From assembly GCA_001460835.1 (NCBI GenBank), contig CYKH01002252.1, positions 62,001 to 126,000 of the forward strand: a DNA stretch of 64,000 nucleotides. The letters are read 5' to 3'. The notes under the pieces were generated by a model that did no database searches, was not told where the DNA came from, and saw only the letters and a program-made list of their open reading frames with translations. Each line of letters starts with the position of its first letter. Position 1 is the first letter of the stretch. Of this stretch, positions 27,757 to 38,400 are shown in pieces. Both the position numbers and the translations under genes were made by a program. Source of the stretch: Bodo saltans. Taxonomy: Eukaryota > Euglenozoa > Kinetoplastea > Eubodonida > Bodonidae.

Positions 27757-28725
27757 ATGTCTGTTGCTGCACACAAACGAAGGCATCCTCCTAGACAGCC
27801 TCTGCGTGGGGACATTTCTCAAGTCTACGCCCAACCTGTCCAAAAGTACCACTCCCTCCCTCCCCTCCTGCAACCGCTTCCGTACGAAGACCGCATCAAT
27901 CCCGCCGCCCACGCAGACCACCACAACATATCGACGTCGCTCATCCCTCCCGTCATGTCGTTGACTGCCCCATCAGCCGATGTCGATGTGCCGGACTGGA
28001 ACCCAGACCCGGTGCTGCACCCCCACGCTCTCTCGTATCGGGTCATGAACCCCAACGAGAAGAAACATTGGGCTCTTATTCATGAAGTGGAATCCCGATT
28101 CATTCCAAGGTCCCTTGTCCCGCTGGTAGAAGATATGCGTTACAAAGAGTCGACGCGACGAACGATGATCATCAAAGAGTGGAAGCGCCGGTTTGATATT
28201 ATTTGCCGAGCCCGGAACTTGGCCGCAACGAGCGGGGAGGAAGACACCGCGCGCCTTTCGATCGAAGTTGAAGAAGCTCGTGTTCGTCGAGTGATGAGGC
28301 AATGGATCGCGGGAAAGCTGCTGTTTGCAGAAGCGATGCTCCGCCTCGACAAGGAAGAAGCTCAATCTCGAGACGCGGTGGCAAAGCAAGCGCATCAATC
28401 TGTATTCGCGTTGCAGTTTGCCGGAGTGCGGTTGCACCCACAAGGCCTCGAAGAAATGCAGCGAGCTGCGATCGCTGAGGAAGAACGAACTGCATTATCA
28501 GATATCACCATAAATCACTATGCTTCCACAACCCTTGTGTCCTCTAGAGCATCTGTTCGACAAAATGTTGGCTCCACAGCATACGCCTTGGCACTTTGGT
28601 GCATGGAGGGAGTTGTCCCTGAGGCATTCATTGGCCAAATTGAAGTGGCATCCCGCAAGAAGTCATTGGCTGTCCTTGAGCGGTTTGCGGTGTATGGTAA
28701 GCAGCAGCGACCGTCGATCGAGTAA
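27757..28725 (+). CDS. Protein of unknown function with a central helical region
   Basis: 322 residues from the first in-frame ATG (MSVAAHKRRHPP). The first 90 residues are His/Pro-rich and probably disordered. From about residue 100 the protein is helical and charged, with a possible short coiled coil (ARLSIEVEEARVRRVMRQW, then FAEAMLRLDKEEAQSRDA). A C-terminal folded-looking part follows (STAYALALWCMEGVVPEAF). No motif or family recognised. The open frame extends upstream of this ATG without another ATG. Confidence 0.6.
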   Translation: MSVAAHKRRHPPRQPLRGDISQVYAQPVQKYHSLPPLLQPLPYEDRINPAAHADHHNISTSLIPPVMSLTAPSADVDVPDWNPDPVLHPHALSYRVMNPNEKKHWALIHEVESRFIPRSLVPLVEDMRYKESTRRTMIIKEWKRRFDIICRARNLAATSGEEDTARLSIEVEEARVRRVMRQWIAGKLLFAEAMLRLDKEEAQSRDAVAKQAHQSVFALQFAGVRLHPQGLEEMQRAAIAEEERTALSDITINHYASTTLVSSRASVRQNVGSTAYALALWCMEGVVPEAFIGQIEVASRKKSLAVLERFAVYGKQQRPSIE

Positions 28726-28880
28726 GACAGAGCAAAGTCAGAGGAAAGACATCGTCTGTTTGAATTTCCGAAAGGAAACCTTTGTTTGTACATTACCACC
28801 GGATTGAGCAAGTGTAGAAAAGCAACGCTCCGCATGTGATAGTGCATTATTTGGTGGCGAGAAAACCATCCTGGAAGTAA

Positions 28881-28921
28881 TTCTTCTCCTCTTGTCATTT
28901 GTTTTTCTTGTGTGTGCCAAG
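28881..28921 (+). promoter_or_regulatory. Predicted trans-splice acceptor for the J-domain gene
   Basis: The pyrimidine run TTCTTCTCCTCTTGTCATTT and a second T-rich stretch are followed by CCAAG, with AG at 28920-28921, 25 bp before the ATG. Confidence 0.5.
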
Positions 28922-28946
28922 GGGGTGTGGAGGCGTGGAAACGTGA

Positions 28947-29672
28947 ATGCTGAGGCGGACAATTCGAAGGGCATGTGAGGCGAAGCACGAGGTGCCTGTA
29001 TCTGGCGACAAAGGCTTTATGACATACGCCCATGCATGTGCAATTTTTGGCTTTCAAATGAACGACCGTATTGAGAAGAAGGAAGTCAAAAAGCGCTTCA
29101 ACAAATTAGTGCTGAAGTTCCATCCCGATCATGGAGGCACTGCTGAGCAATTTCAACTTCTTCGAGAAGCTCAGAAAATCATGGAGACCCACCGTCATGA
29201 CAAAGGCATGGACTCCACTGCCAAGAAGGGTGATATTCACTTTCATAAAATGTCACACGATGACATGACCAACACCATCCATCGTGAGACAGCTGCGAAT
29301 CCTGAGAATCGCACGTTTGGTGCTCTAGACGTGTCTGTGTTTCTTGTCATTATTGGATGCATGACGGCCGCGTACATGTATCAATCCTGGCAAACTCAAA
29401 AGCACTTAGCACGAAGCAAATGGAGAATGACCGAAGACAAAGTTGAAGGCATGGAAACTGTGAAGAAGGGGACCCATGCATGGCACCCGTGGGGCGCATC
29501 GCAAGATGCACGTGAGCAGTCGTACGTTCTGGGCGTGCTGCAAGGAAGCGTAAAAGAAGAAATTCTACGAGAACGCAATGAAGTGCTATACCCAGCAAAC
29601 GCAGCCGCTCATCCCCTCGTGTATCGCAGTAGCCCATGGGGGTCCAATCCATCGCCGCAAACAGTTCAATAG
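28947..29672 (+). CDS. J-domain (DnaJ/HSP40-type) membrane protein, probably mitochondrial
   Basis: 241 residues. The N-terminus (MLRRTIRRACEAKH) is Arg-rich and could be a mitochondrial presequence. A J domain follows at about 27-80, with the helix II sequence KKEVKKRFNKLVLKF, the invariant HPD at residues 59-61 and the helix III stretch AEQFQLLREAQKIM. A membrane segment lies at about 127-147 (SVFLVIIGCMTAAYMY). The C-terminal 95 residues match nothing I recognise. J proteins stimulate the ATPase of Hsp70 partners; the membrane anchor suggests recruitment of Hsp70 to a membrane, perhaps at protein import. Confidence 0.82.
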   Translation: MLRRTIRRACEAKHEVPVSGDKGFMTYAHACAIFGFQMNDRIEKKEVKKRFNKLVLKFHPDHGGTAEQFQLLREAQKIMETHRHDKGMDSTAKKGDIHFHKMSHDDMTNTIHRETAANPENRTFGALDVSVFLVIIGCMTAAYMYQSWQTQKHLARSKWRMTEDKVEGMETVKKGTHAWHPWGASQDAREQSYVLGVLQGSVKEEILRERNEVLYPANAAAHPLVYRSSPWGSNPSPQTVQ

Positions 29673-29911
29673 CATCTCCTGCTCCACCGTGTGGAAATGT
29701 GCTGCAAATACTTTTTTGTATGCAAATTCTTTTGCTTACAATCATCACAAGAGCCTTGATACAGTCCCTAAATAAACTCAGCAAGTTCTGTTCCATGTGA
29801 CCCAGCTTTTGAATTTCTTACTCGCGAAGAGGCTTTTGCTTTTTGTGTTTTTCTTTTGCAACTTACACAAGCCATACACTTTATCCCCCATTTTATTTTA
29901 TTAAATTGACA

Positions 29912-31303
29912 ATGCCTGTCGATGAAGTCAGCGCGCTAAAGGCTGAGGTTGAGAAATCTCAAGAAAAATTGGCTGAGTGGAAGGCGAAGGCAAAAAAAGG
30001 TGTCGATCAGCTTCGAGAGCAACTTTTAGAAGCATCTGATCAGTTATCGCGTGTGAGGAGCGAGAGGGACTCGTTGCGTGCGCAAATTGTGCAGCTTGGG
30101 GAGCCGAGCAGTATCGCCACATCGTCCGCCACAATGAGCTCTGCTTCATGTGCTCTATTGGACCAGGCTCATCGTGTTTTCAGTGCATCTGCTGAAACAC
30201 TTTTTCACGGTGTCAGTCTTCAACAGAACGCTTTCGTTGATGCCGTTCGTACACTTCGGCAGGAGCAGCAAAACGGAAGTTCGCAACAACAGCAATCACA
30301 GCAGGATCTTCAGGCTGCATTCGACAAATATCGTCGGAGAGCAGAGCAGTCGATCAAGCTGTCGTCGAAACAGCAGGAGACTCTGGCAGCTGAAAATAAA
30401 GACCTGCAGAAAGAGTTAGAGCATGCGCTTCAAGAACTCAACCACCATCATCAGCAGGCCGCTGAAGTCAGAACTTCACTGGAGAAGCAGCTGGATACTG
30501 CACTTTACGCAATCGATACCCTTCGATCGGAGCAGGCAGATCGCAATCGTCAGGACCAGCAACGTGTAGCGGACGAGAATGATCGAAAATGGATTTCAGT
30601 GGACGAAGCGAAGGCGGAAATTGAACTTGTCCATGGACACTTTGTGGAGCGCGAAGAAGAGCTTCGCCAGCGCCACACCGAGGAGATCCAACGCCTTCAT
30701 CATGCGCATGAAGAAGCAATCGCAATGCTGGAGGAAGAACTTGCAACTGCTCGAGAAGAGTCACCATTGTTAGCATCGTCGTCAAGGCGCGAAGTTGAGC
30801 TAGCTGGAAGCGATGGGCTGTTTGCATCTGACGAAGCGTACGGATCGCTGCTGCAGGAGCGTGACTTGCTGAAAGCGAAAATCCAAGAGCGGGAGGCCAG
30901 AATTCAGCAACTGGAAAAGAATCTAGACAAGAATACTGCTGCTGCTAATAGCACGACGCAGGATCGGTGCACGACAAGCCTCTCGCCTGCAAGCTCTTCC
31001 TTCAGCCCTGCATCGGCGAAGCAACGCATCAGCGAACTCGAGCTGCAGGTGTCCACCCTTTCTGAGCAACTTTGGGTTGCCAACAACGTCATCCTCGAGA
31101 ACAAAGCAAAGCGCAGCACGGACAAGACAGGAAAGTCGACAGAAGGCCAACAATCATCTTACTTGAAGTCGATCGTTGTGAAACTGCTTTGTGAGAAGTC
31201 TGATGCTGTGAGGTCGAACTTGGTACCAGTCTTGGCCACTCTTCTTGTCTTGGACCCTGAGGACCTGCGGTCGATTTACACCGCAAACCCAGCGTGGCGT
31301 TGA
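29912..31303 (+). CDS. GRIP-domain golgin
   Basis: 463 residues from the ATG of MPVDEVSALK. The protein is almost all coiled coil up to about residue 405, with a Gln/Ser-rich patch near 115-130. The last 50 residues form a GRIP domain: SSYLKSIVVKLLCEK, with the conserved Tyr near residue 417, then NLVPVLATLLVLDPEDL. GRIP domains bind the small GTPase Arl1 on trans-Golgi membranes. The coiled coil then tethers vesicles, and trypanosomes are known to have a Golgi GRIP protein. The domain order (coiled coil then C-terminal GRIP) and the size fit. Confidence 0.85.
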   Translation: MPVDEVSALKAEVEKSQEKLAEWKAKAKKGVDQLREQLLEASDQLSRVRSERDSLRAQIVQLGEPSSIATSSATMSSASCALLDQAHRVFSASAETLFHGVSLQQNAFVDAVRTLRQEQQNGSSQQQQSQQDLQAAFDKYRRRAEQSIKLSSKQQETLAAENKDLQKELEHALQELNHHHQQAAEVRTSLEKQLDTALYAIDTLRSEQADRNRQDQQRVADENDRKWISVDEAKAEIELVHGHFVEREEELRQRHTEEIQRLHHAHEEAIAMLEEELATAREESPLLASSSRREVELAGSDGLFASDEAYGSLLQERDLLKAKIQEREARIQQLEKNLDKNTAAANSTTQDRCTTSLSPASSSFSPASAKQRISELELQVSTLSEQLWVANNVILENKAKRSTDKTGKSTEGQQSSYLKSIVVKLLCEKSDAVRSNLVPVLATLLVLDPEDLRSIYTANPAWR

Positions 31304-31478
31304 TGAGTGAAGTCGACTTTGTTTTAGTTTTTCTTGCATGCAAAGCATATGACAGTCAAAACAACTCACTACTCCCCGCGTCAACTCATCGTGTATTTCC
31401 TTTCCATTTTCACTCGATTTTTTATCGAAGAGTAGGAGTCGTCATCCTCTTTTAGACGCCCACCCTCACTGCAGCGCT

Positions 31479-34031
31479 ATGAATGCAGTCGTGTGGAAAC
31501 TCAACACAGTCTTCCTGGATGGGGAATGTGAAAAAGAGGGTCGCAACATTGAGGCCAACGTTGAACTCTTGATTGACGCCTTCCAGCACCCTAAAGGGAT
31601 GTGTGAGGCCGCAAAGCACGATGACGGGTTCGACGATCACTTCGCATCCATACTTGCCGCAATGCGCCTTCGTCATCGCCATGAAGCCCCGACGACACCA
31701 AAGAAAACGCCATCGAAGGGTCGTATCGTGCGGAAAGAGTTGGCCAGCGATCCCGTCGTCGTGGACCTGAGCAATGGGAATAGCCGTGGTGTACAGAATG
31801 TGACAGATCACAGAGCAGCAGTACGCGATCTTTTGTATGGCGCCGAGCAACTAGCGCGTATTGTCCCACGTCGAAACCGTGTCGCTGCGCAATCCGCGCC
31901 CAGATGCCCCCACTGTAAATTATTTGAGCACGATCCTAAGTTCTTTGAAGTTCCTGTCACTGCTGAAGGAAAGTCACTCTACGCGGCGAGTGGTGCTCGC
32001 GGCAAAGCAATCACTTACGGCAACCTTCCATTAGGAATTGTTTCCAAAGACTTGGTGATGGACCAACTGTGGTTGGCGGTGGCAAAGCTGCAGTTGCCAA
32101 CATATGCCTCATTGACGCTTGAGCAGCGTGCTTCATGTTGCCGTGAACATTTCCTGTCTCACATTGGCCTCCCACCTTGGATGGAGCAGTTGATCGAAGA
32201 CGAGCGCCGTCATCGTCGACACGTCTCGGCGCTTGAAGCTGATTTGGATATCCTGAAAGAGCGCAACGCAGAAGTTGTCAACGAAATTCGTCGGCAGCAG
32301 AAATTTCTTCAATTAGCATCATCCCTTAAGGACACAATGAATCAAGAGCACGAGCGAACAGCGCTCCTGGGTCAGCTGGCAGTCGCCAAAGCAGAACTAG
32401 TGGACAAACGCTGGCAGCTAGAAGAAGCTGCGCGGAAGAATGCCCGCGACAAAATCCACCACAACGTTGAAACCGGTCTCATTGCACTTCGTACTGAGGA
32501 AACTCAGAGGCTTCTCTTGTCCATCTCAATGATGTCTGAAGTCCTCAATGAAGCTGAAGCTGCACGTGCAGCCAAGGCTGCGAGCAACAGCAATAGCTAT
32601 TCGAAATCGATGTCGGTCGCGGACAGTGCTACCACCAGCGCTCAAAAGGAAGTTCACACCGATATCCGAGAAAAGATCATTGATATTCTTGGCAATTTAC
32701 CCTCTGCAGAGTTCGGACGCTCATGTCGACGATCTGCTGGTGCCAGCAAGCATCCCGCATCACGTTATGTTCAGTGCAAACACTGTTTGCTCCCTCTGTC
32801 GTATGCTCCGTACTGTGGTGTCACCGGAACGCTGCACCAGGAGCAGCTGGACAACGATGGTACAGCACCGATCGACCTCCGTCCCCTCACATCGGACGAA
32901 CCCAAGTTGGCCACCCCTCTAGGCTCAGACGAATGTACCGAGTCGTCGGATGAAGGCTCCGACGCATCGTCACCAACGCACGCTGCTGCACACGAACTTG
33001 CAATGGGTGGCTCAATGGAGGCAAGTCGTCGCAAGGGCAGCGGAAGTGGTCGTGGAAGTAGTGCGGCCGGCTTTGATGCACGTCGGTCGTTGCGTCGAGC
33101 ACCGTCAGCAGTGATTGCTCGCTCCATGTCTAGCGCTCGGCCAGCTGATGCTGCAGCAGCTGTGGACGCTTTAAAACCGAAACGTCGCCGCCGAAAAGGT
33201 GGGAAGAAAGATGTAGATTCTCATCTTGGTAGCCCCGATAGCACCGAGGGGTTTCCTGTTCCCATTTCAAACAGTGCGGTGAAGTCGCTAGGCACCCTCG
33301 ATTCGACCGATTCCGCCTCCGATATTGCAGCAGTCAACGAATTGTTCACTCTCTTTGCTAGCCACACTTGTCGTTTTGTGGAAGCAGCGTCTCGGACTGA
33401 CTTCAATAGTATGAAACTGATTCTTGAAGAGGTTGACAGTGGCGCGCCGTTAAGCACCGATCAAAGCCTTCCTCAACGGTTTCCTGCAACTTGTGCAGCG
33501 TTGCTTGACTTGGAGGAGCGCTTCATGGAATGGCTGTATGCTCTGAGTCTTGAGCCACCTCCACCTCAGCATACCCCACCCGGAACATCTCACAACAGCA
33601 TCGAAACAGATTCTGGGAAGTTAGTTCGCCTGAAGAAGGACCTTCGAGAGCTTCAGCACTCGTTTGCAAAAAGGCCAAATGCTCGAAGCCAAGGCATCAA
33701 CCTGGACGAGGAAGCCTTTGAGGCAATCGCCTTTCGAACAACAGAGCTCGAACGCAGAGTCACTCAGCTAAAAGCAAAGCTGTCGTCCACATCCACTGCA
33801 ACCGCTGCAACCACATCAGGTGCAACATCATCTGCCACTGCCACTGCGCCAACGGAAGAAACGCCACTCACACCAGACGGGAAATCGATTATGATGCTGG
33901 CGATGGCCCAAGCACCTCCGAAGACCACCATGCCACCCAACATGCCTCCGCAACCGCCTGCCACACATCACAACTTTGCTGCCGCTGGTGGGCGAGCAGT
34001 CCGCATGGACTACGGGTCGGCCATGATTTAG
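31479..34031 (+). CDS. Large protein of unknown function with paired CxxC motifs
   Basis: 850 residues. Residues 143-146 (CPHC) and 433-436 (CKHC, in CKHCLLPLSYAPYC) are two CxxC pairs about 290 residues apart, a possible split zinc site. A helical/coiled-coil stretch lies between them (about 240-380). The second half is Ser/Gly/Arg-rich and probably disordered (SRRKGSGSGRGSSAAGF, basic KPKRRRRKGGKKD near 567-580). A short helical domain follows at about 620-700, and an Ala/Thr/Pro-rich tail ends the protein. The basic patch could be a nuclear localisation signal. No family recognised. Confidence 0.65.
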   Translation: MNAVVWKLNTVFLDGECEKEGRNIEANVELLIDAFQHPKGMCEAAKHDDGFDDHFASILAAMRLRHRHEAPTTPKKTPSKGRIVRKELASDPVVVDLSNGNSRGVQNVTDHRAAVRDLLYGAEQLARIVPRRNRVAAQSAPRCPHCKLFEHDPKFFEVPVTAEGKSLYAASGARGKAITYGNLPLGIVSKDLVMDQLWLAVAKLQLPTYASLTLEQRASCCREHFLSHIGLPPWMEQLIEDERRHRRHVSALEADLDILKERNAEVVNEIRRQQKFLQLASSLKDTMNQEHERTALLGQLAVAKAELVDKRWQLEEAARKNARDKIHHNVETGLIALRTEETQRLLLSISMMSEVLNEAEAARAAKAASNSNSYSKSMSVADSATTSAQKEVHTDIREKIIDILGNLPSAEFGRSCRRSAGASKHPASRYVQCKHCLLPLSYAPYCGVTGTLHQEQLDNDGTAPIDLRPLTSDEPKLATPLGSDECTESSDEGSDASSPTHAAAHELAMGGSMEASRRKGSGSGRGSSAAGFDARRSLRRAPSAVIARSMSSARPADAAAAVDALKPKRRRRKGGKKDVDSHLGSPDSTEGFPVPISNSAVKSLGTLDSTDSASDIAAVNELFTLFASHTCRFVEAASRTDFNSMKLILEEVDSGAPLSTDQSLPQRFPATCAALLDLEERFMEWLYALSLEPPPPQHTPPGTSHNSIETDSGKLVRLKKDLRELQHSFAKRPNARSQGINLDEEAFEAIAFRTTELERRVTQLKAKLSSTSTATAATTSGATSSATATAPTEETPLTPDGKSIMMLAMAQAPPKTTMPPNMPPQPPATHHNFAAAGGRAVRMDYGSAMI

Positions 34032-34172
34032 TGTGTACACAACCTGCAACGAATACGATAGACTCTCCTTTTTTATGATTATTGTTGTTCCGTTGCTGCA
34101 GATATTATTTTTTTTTTTCTCCCTCCATTTCACTTCAAACAAAGATAGATTTCGAGTTTTACTTAGCAATTT

Positions 34173-35168
34173 ATGGAGGGAGCGCAAACCTTTCTTGCAG
34201 ATTTCTGGAAGTGTGTGCAGTACCACAGCAGCATGTGGAGCAACCGTGTCGTTCATGAAGTGACACACTTCAACGACGTTGAGGAATACGTGGCATCCGA
34301 ATTGGCAGAAAATCAATTGCTACGCGAGAGAATTGCAGAAGCGCGTGCACTGGAAGGACAACGGCGCGCAGCACGCAAACTTCAAATTGACGATGAGAAG
34401 CGTCAAACGGCAGAGCTCAGGAAAGGATTTGCACTTCAAGCGAAGCCTTTGCTGGAGAGGTACGACTCCATCAGCTTGGCCAAACATTATTTTAGCGAAA
34501 CCCTTAACCTTGTCGCTCAGCAGGAGTATGGTATCACGAATCTGCAAGAAAGGGAAACAAGCAACTACGGCTACCAAAGCAAGAAGTTGATCTCCGTAGG
34601 ACTCTCACTTGAAACTCTCCGTCGCCGCTTGACGGAAGGAAAGCCATTTGCTCAAGAGCTTAAGGCACTTGTTGACGACGCCGATAGCGCTGATGTAGCA
34701 ATCATCTCGGCGCCTCTGCAAAGTGTCGCCTCTGTTGGTCTTCCTAAGTTATCCGAGCTTAGGTCTACCGCGTTGTCCGTCGCCACAGCGATGGAGGAGT
34801 CTGCTCGATTCCGCCCGAGCAGTGTTGGTGCTGGGTGGTTCGATATGCTGAAGTTCCGTTCGGTGGTGCAACCAGGGACCTCACAAACACATCAAATGCA
34901 GTTAGCCATGGCACGTGATGCTGCTCAACTGTTCCTAGCGAAGGTTGACAAGGAAGACTGGAGCGGCGCGTTAAAACTTGCAGAAAAAGATTTCTCTCAG
35001 AGCACAACAGCAGCAAGCGTGCGCGATGCCGCCTATCAATCCGCGCTGGACAATTTCAAGCGCGTCGCATTGCCACAAACCGCAGCTACGCAATTTTTGG
35101 ATTACGCCACAGCGAGTTTGACGTGTACTCGAATGGCGTACGTGGAGCAGATGTTGAAGCTGGAGTGA
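34173..35168 (+). CDS. Mitofilin-domain-like (MIC60-type) protein
   Basis: 331 residues. The N-terminal third is helical and charged (coiled coil about 50-95). The rest follows the layout of the MIC60 mitofilin domain: a segment like the family's LWLSVEAL (KKLISVGLSLETLRRRL), a helix with KPFAQELKALVD, the pair IISAPLQSVASVGLPKLSEL and LRSTALSVATAM, then a late amphipathic helix AAQLFLAKVDKEDWSGALKLAEK, like the family's hairpin with GDL/W..A. No membrane segment or clear presequence is visible, unlike canonical MIC60. Kinetoplastids are reported to have divergent mitofilin proteins in their cristae-organising complex. The call rests on pattern similarity and could be wrong. Confidence 0.5.
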   Translation: MEGAQTFLADFWKCVQYHSSMWSNRVVHEVTHFNDVEEYVASELAENQLLRERIAEARALEGQRRAARKLQIDDEKRQTAELRKGFALQAKPLLERYDSISLAKHYFSETLNLVAQQEYGITNLQERETSNYGYQSKKLISVGLSLETLRRRLTEGKPFAQELKALVDDADSADVAIISAPLQSVASVGLPKLSELRSTALSVATAMEESARFRPSSVGAGWFDMLKFRSVVQPGTSQTHQMQLAMARDAAQLFLAKVDKEDWSGALKLAEKDFSQSTTAASVRDAAYQSALDNFKRVALPQTAATQFLDYATASLTCTRMAYVEQMLKLE

Positions 35169-35406
35169 TGAGGCGTGCATGGCTGCCGCACTCACCACAT
35201 TGGCGTCATTTTCACAAAAAAGAAAAAGGCCCATCGCTTTTGTTTCCACTCAACCCGTTTATCATTCTTTCTTATTCGTCTTCTTGCAACACTCAAGAGA
35301 AAGAGGGAGTAGAGAAGTGTCTTAACACTATTATTAGAGGTAGAAAGGATCATTTCAAAAAAACTCTCCATAGGGCCGCAACTATTTCATACTTTTCTGC
35401 TGAACA

Positions 35407-38400
35407 ATGGCTGTAGTGACAAAAGAGATCACGCGCCTACTGACTGAAGCGTCGGAAAAGCGCAGCCTGCCCGCCCTCAACGAGGCTTTTCACTCACTCA
35501 CGCAACTCGCCGAGGAAAAAGTGATTATGGACCGAGGCAAGGTGATGCAAGTATCAACTGACCTGTACTTGTTTTGCTGCGAAGCCGCTATTTCGTTGGA
35601 ACAATGGCCAGTAGCTCAGCATTGTGCGGATCGTCTCGTCGAAGGCACCACAACCTCCAAGGCATACCAAATCCGCACACTGTACTGCAGAGCTGCCATT
35701 GATGTAGAATCCACTCGAACCCTTCGAGGGAAAGAGCTTGTGGTACGCATCCACGCGTGCCTTGCTAAGATCGTCAGCGGTATGAAGACTGCTCTCCAAG
35801 ACGCGGTGCAGTTGTCTCACTTAGTGCATCTTGGCGCGCAGCACGTGTGGAACGTTGGTCGGTCGCTCTTTAAAGAGGGCTCGTACCATGAAATTGTGGG
35901 AACCTTCGTGTTTACTGTTGCCGCTTTGGAGAAGATTGACGTGCAGGACTGGCAACTCCGCATTTTGTGGATCCTACGGCTCTCCACAGCGCAAGCTGGT
36001 GCCTCCAAAAACAGCGAGGCGAACGCCACACTTCAGAAAGCAGCAGATCTCACTTCCAAGTACCTGCCAAACATGAAGCTGTCCGTGTTCCGGATGCAGG
36101 TTGCGATGAGCAAGGTGTTTGCAAACCCGAAAGTGAAGCAAGATGCTGCACGCGGGATTCTTCGAGCAATCTACGCGTCGAATGCAGTTTTTTGTGGACT
36201 CCTCGAGGGGATGGCTGCGGAAGCTGAACTTGCAGGAGCGTACGTGGACTTGGTCCCTGATGCCGCTCCAACGTCACCAACGGTCGACAACAGCGGTAAA
36301 GCAAAAGCATCCGCTCCTCCACCAAAGAAGGACGCCGACAAGGGAGGAGCTGCGATCGTCTCAGCTGAGGACGCCGCTCTGCGCGAAGAAGTGTTGGCAG
36401 AGCTTGGCCTTGCTCTGGCACTCGCCGGAGACGTGGAGCGAGCGTCTGACTGTGCCAAGGCTGCCATTCAATCTCGAAGCCTGAAGTCTCGAGTGTATGG
36501 TGAGTACACAGCCTCCCTCGTCAAGGCCATACGTTGCGGTGGCATGGCTGTGCAACAAGAAGGCAACGCCAATAATTTGACCAGTGCCATGATTGCTGAC
36601 CTTTCTGCTGCAATCCGCGATGTAGACCGCACGATTGAATCTGCACAGCGAGTCAGCGATTCCTCTGATCGCAATCACCTTGTTCAGTACGGTTGCGTGC
36701 TTGTCTGGAACATGTCGCTGCCGTTGCTACAATCCTCCACGAAAGGGCAGATCGCTCGTTGCTTGCAAAATGCTGCAAAACACTTGGACGACATTCAAAG
36801 CAACATGCTGACACTCCGGGCATTGCTGCTGTACGAAGCTGCGTTGACTGATGTGGAATCTGACTTCCTGAACAAAGCTACGATCAAAGTGGATAAAGCG
36901 CTTGGAACAGATTACCATGCCGACCCTGAAGATCAGAAAGTCTACAGCTTGCTCAAGCCGCTCGACCGGTTCTTGGTGTGGTTGAAACGGAAGCTGGATG
37001 TCCGCAGCAATTTGTACGGCAAACCTGACAACGCTGAAGATGAAGCGCTCATTATTATCGAGCAGGCACAAGGTGCGCCCCTTGGAAATCGTCTGTCGAT
37101 GCTCACAAGAGTCATTGGCATCTTACAAAACTCTGAGCCTGCCGCTGACTATTACGTGGATGCCAGCATCCCCAAAGTAGAGGACACTGTCAACAAGAAA
37201 GACCCAAAGAAAGGTGGTGGTGGTGGTGCTGCCAAAAAAGGAGGCAAAGGAGCAGATGATGCCGACGATGGAGCAGCTATGAAGTACGACCCAGTCGTGG
37301 AGGGTTGCCGGAATCACCTGCGTGTTCGCAGCTCCCTGTGGCACATGCTTCTCACAAGCGCGTGGGCAGAGCGCTCGCCGATGATGATTTCAATCGTCAA
37401 ACAAGCAGTCGCTGCCTTAACATCGCGCGCATGGGTTCGCAAAGGCGATCGCGATATGAAACAAATGCAAGCTGACGCTTACTTTACACTTGCTGACGCT
37501 ATTTCTGTCGAGCTTGCTCAACAAGAGCTGTTCGTCGCGCAGCGTCTCTTCTTCGCCGCCGACGACGCCTCTGATGACGACGATGATGAGGAAAAGAACG
37601 AAGAGAGCGCCGACACAGCCGGTAAGGGCGGAAAGAGTGCTGCCAATGGTGCGAATGCAAAGAAGTCAGGCAAGCGCCCACCAGGGAGCTTACCCGTGTT
37701 CGTAGGCGACGAGATCGTTCTCGCAAAGCGTATCGACGAGCTGACCCAAGTTGTCAACACCGCAGAGGGTGTCGTCATTCATAGCCTCGTGGAAAGTGCC
37801 AAGATCGGAGCAGAGTTGGTCCAGCTCGGATACGAGGACCACTGGATCTCCGCCAATGCCGCCTCTATCTTGTGGAACTTGCACGCTCGTGCATTCCGCG
37901 AATCGCGCGACTTTCTCGCTCCGTTGAGTGGGTTTGAGCAGATCTATCAAACCTTGCTCACTATCCAACTGGATCCTAAGAAAGAAACAGAACTGATCCG
38001 GGACACGGCGCTATCGTATGTCACTGGGCTCGTCCAAAGCTACGTCAAAGATAAGCTTGCCGCGGATCCCGCGAACGCAAAGTTATCGTCGACTGCGCTC
38101 GGTGTGCAAGCCGCGAAGGTGGACATTGCGACGTTCAAGGTGGAGGCAGGCAATGCCAAACTTGTGAAGGCGTGGGAAGTGTGTGACAAAATGATCAGCA
38201 TGCTACCTACTCCTCTCGACGCAAAGAGCTTTTTGTTCTTCAGCGCCTCCATCCAACGCCTTCTTGGTAAGCCCATGGAGCAACGCGCCCATCCTCAGCA
38301 GCGACTTTTCTCCATCATTGAGCAGCTCAAGCAACCCGCTGCAAACCCCGAAGAGAAACGCACATTGCTGAACAACACCGGTATGGACTTGCTGCAACAA

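Noticed and set aside
37198-37262. Lys/Gly-rich repeat in the CFAP46-like gene as a sign of transfer or frameshift
   Set aside because: The frame is continuous on both sides and similar Lys/Gly and acidic inserts occur elsewhere in the same gene.
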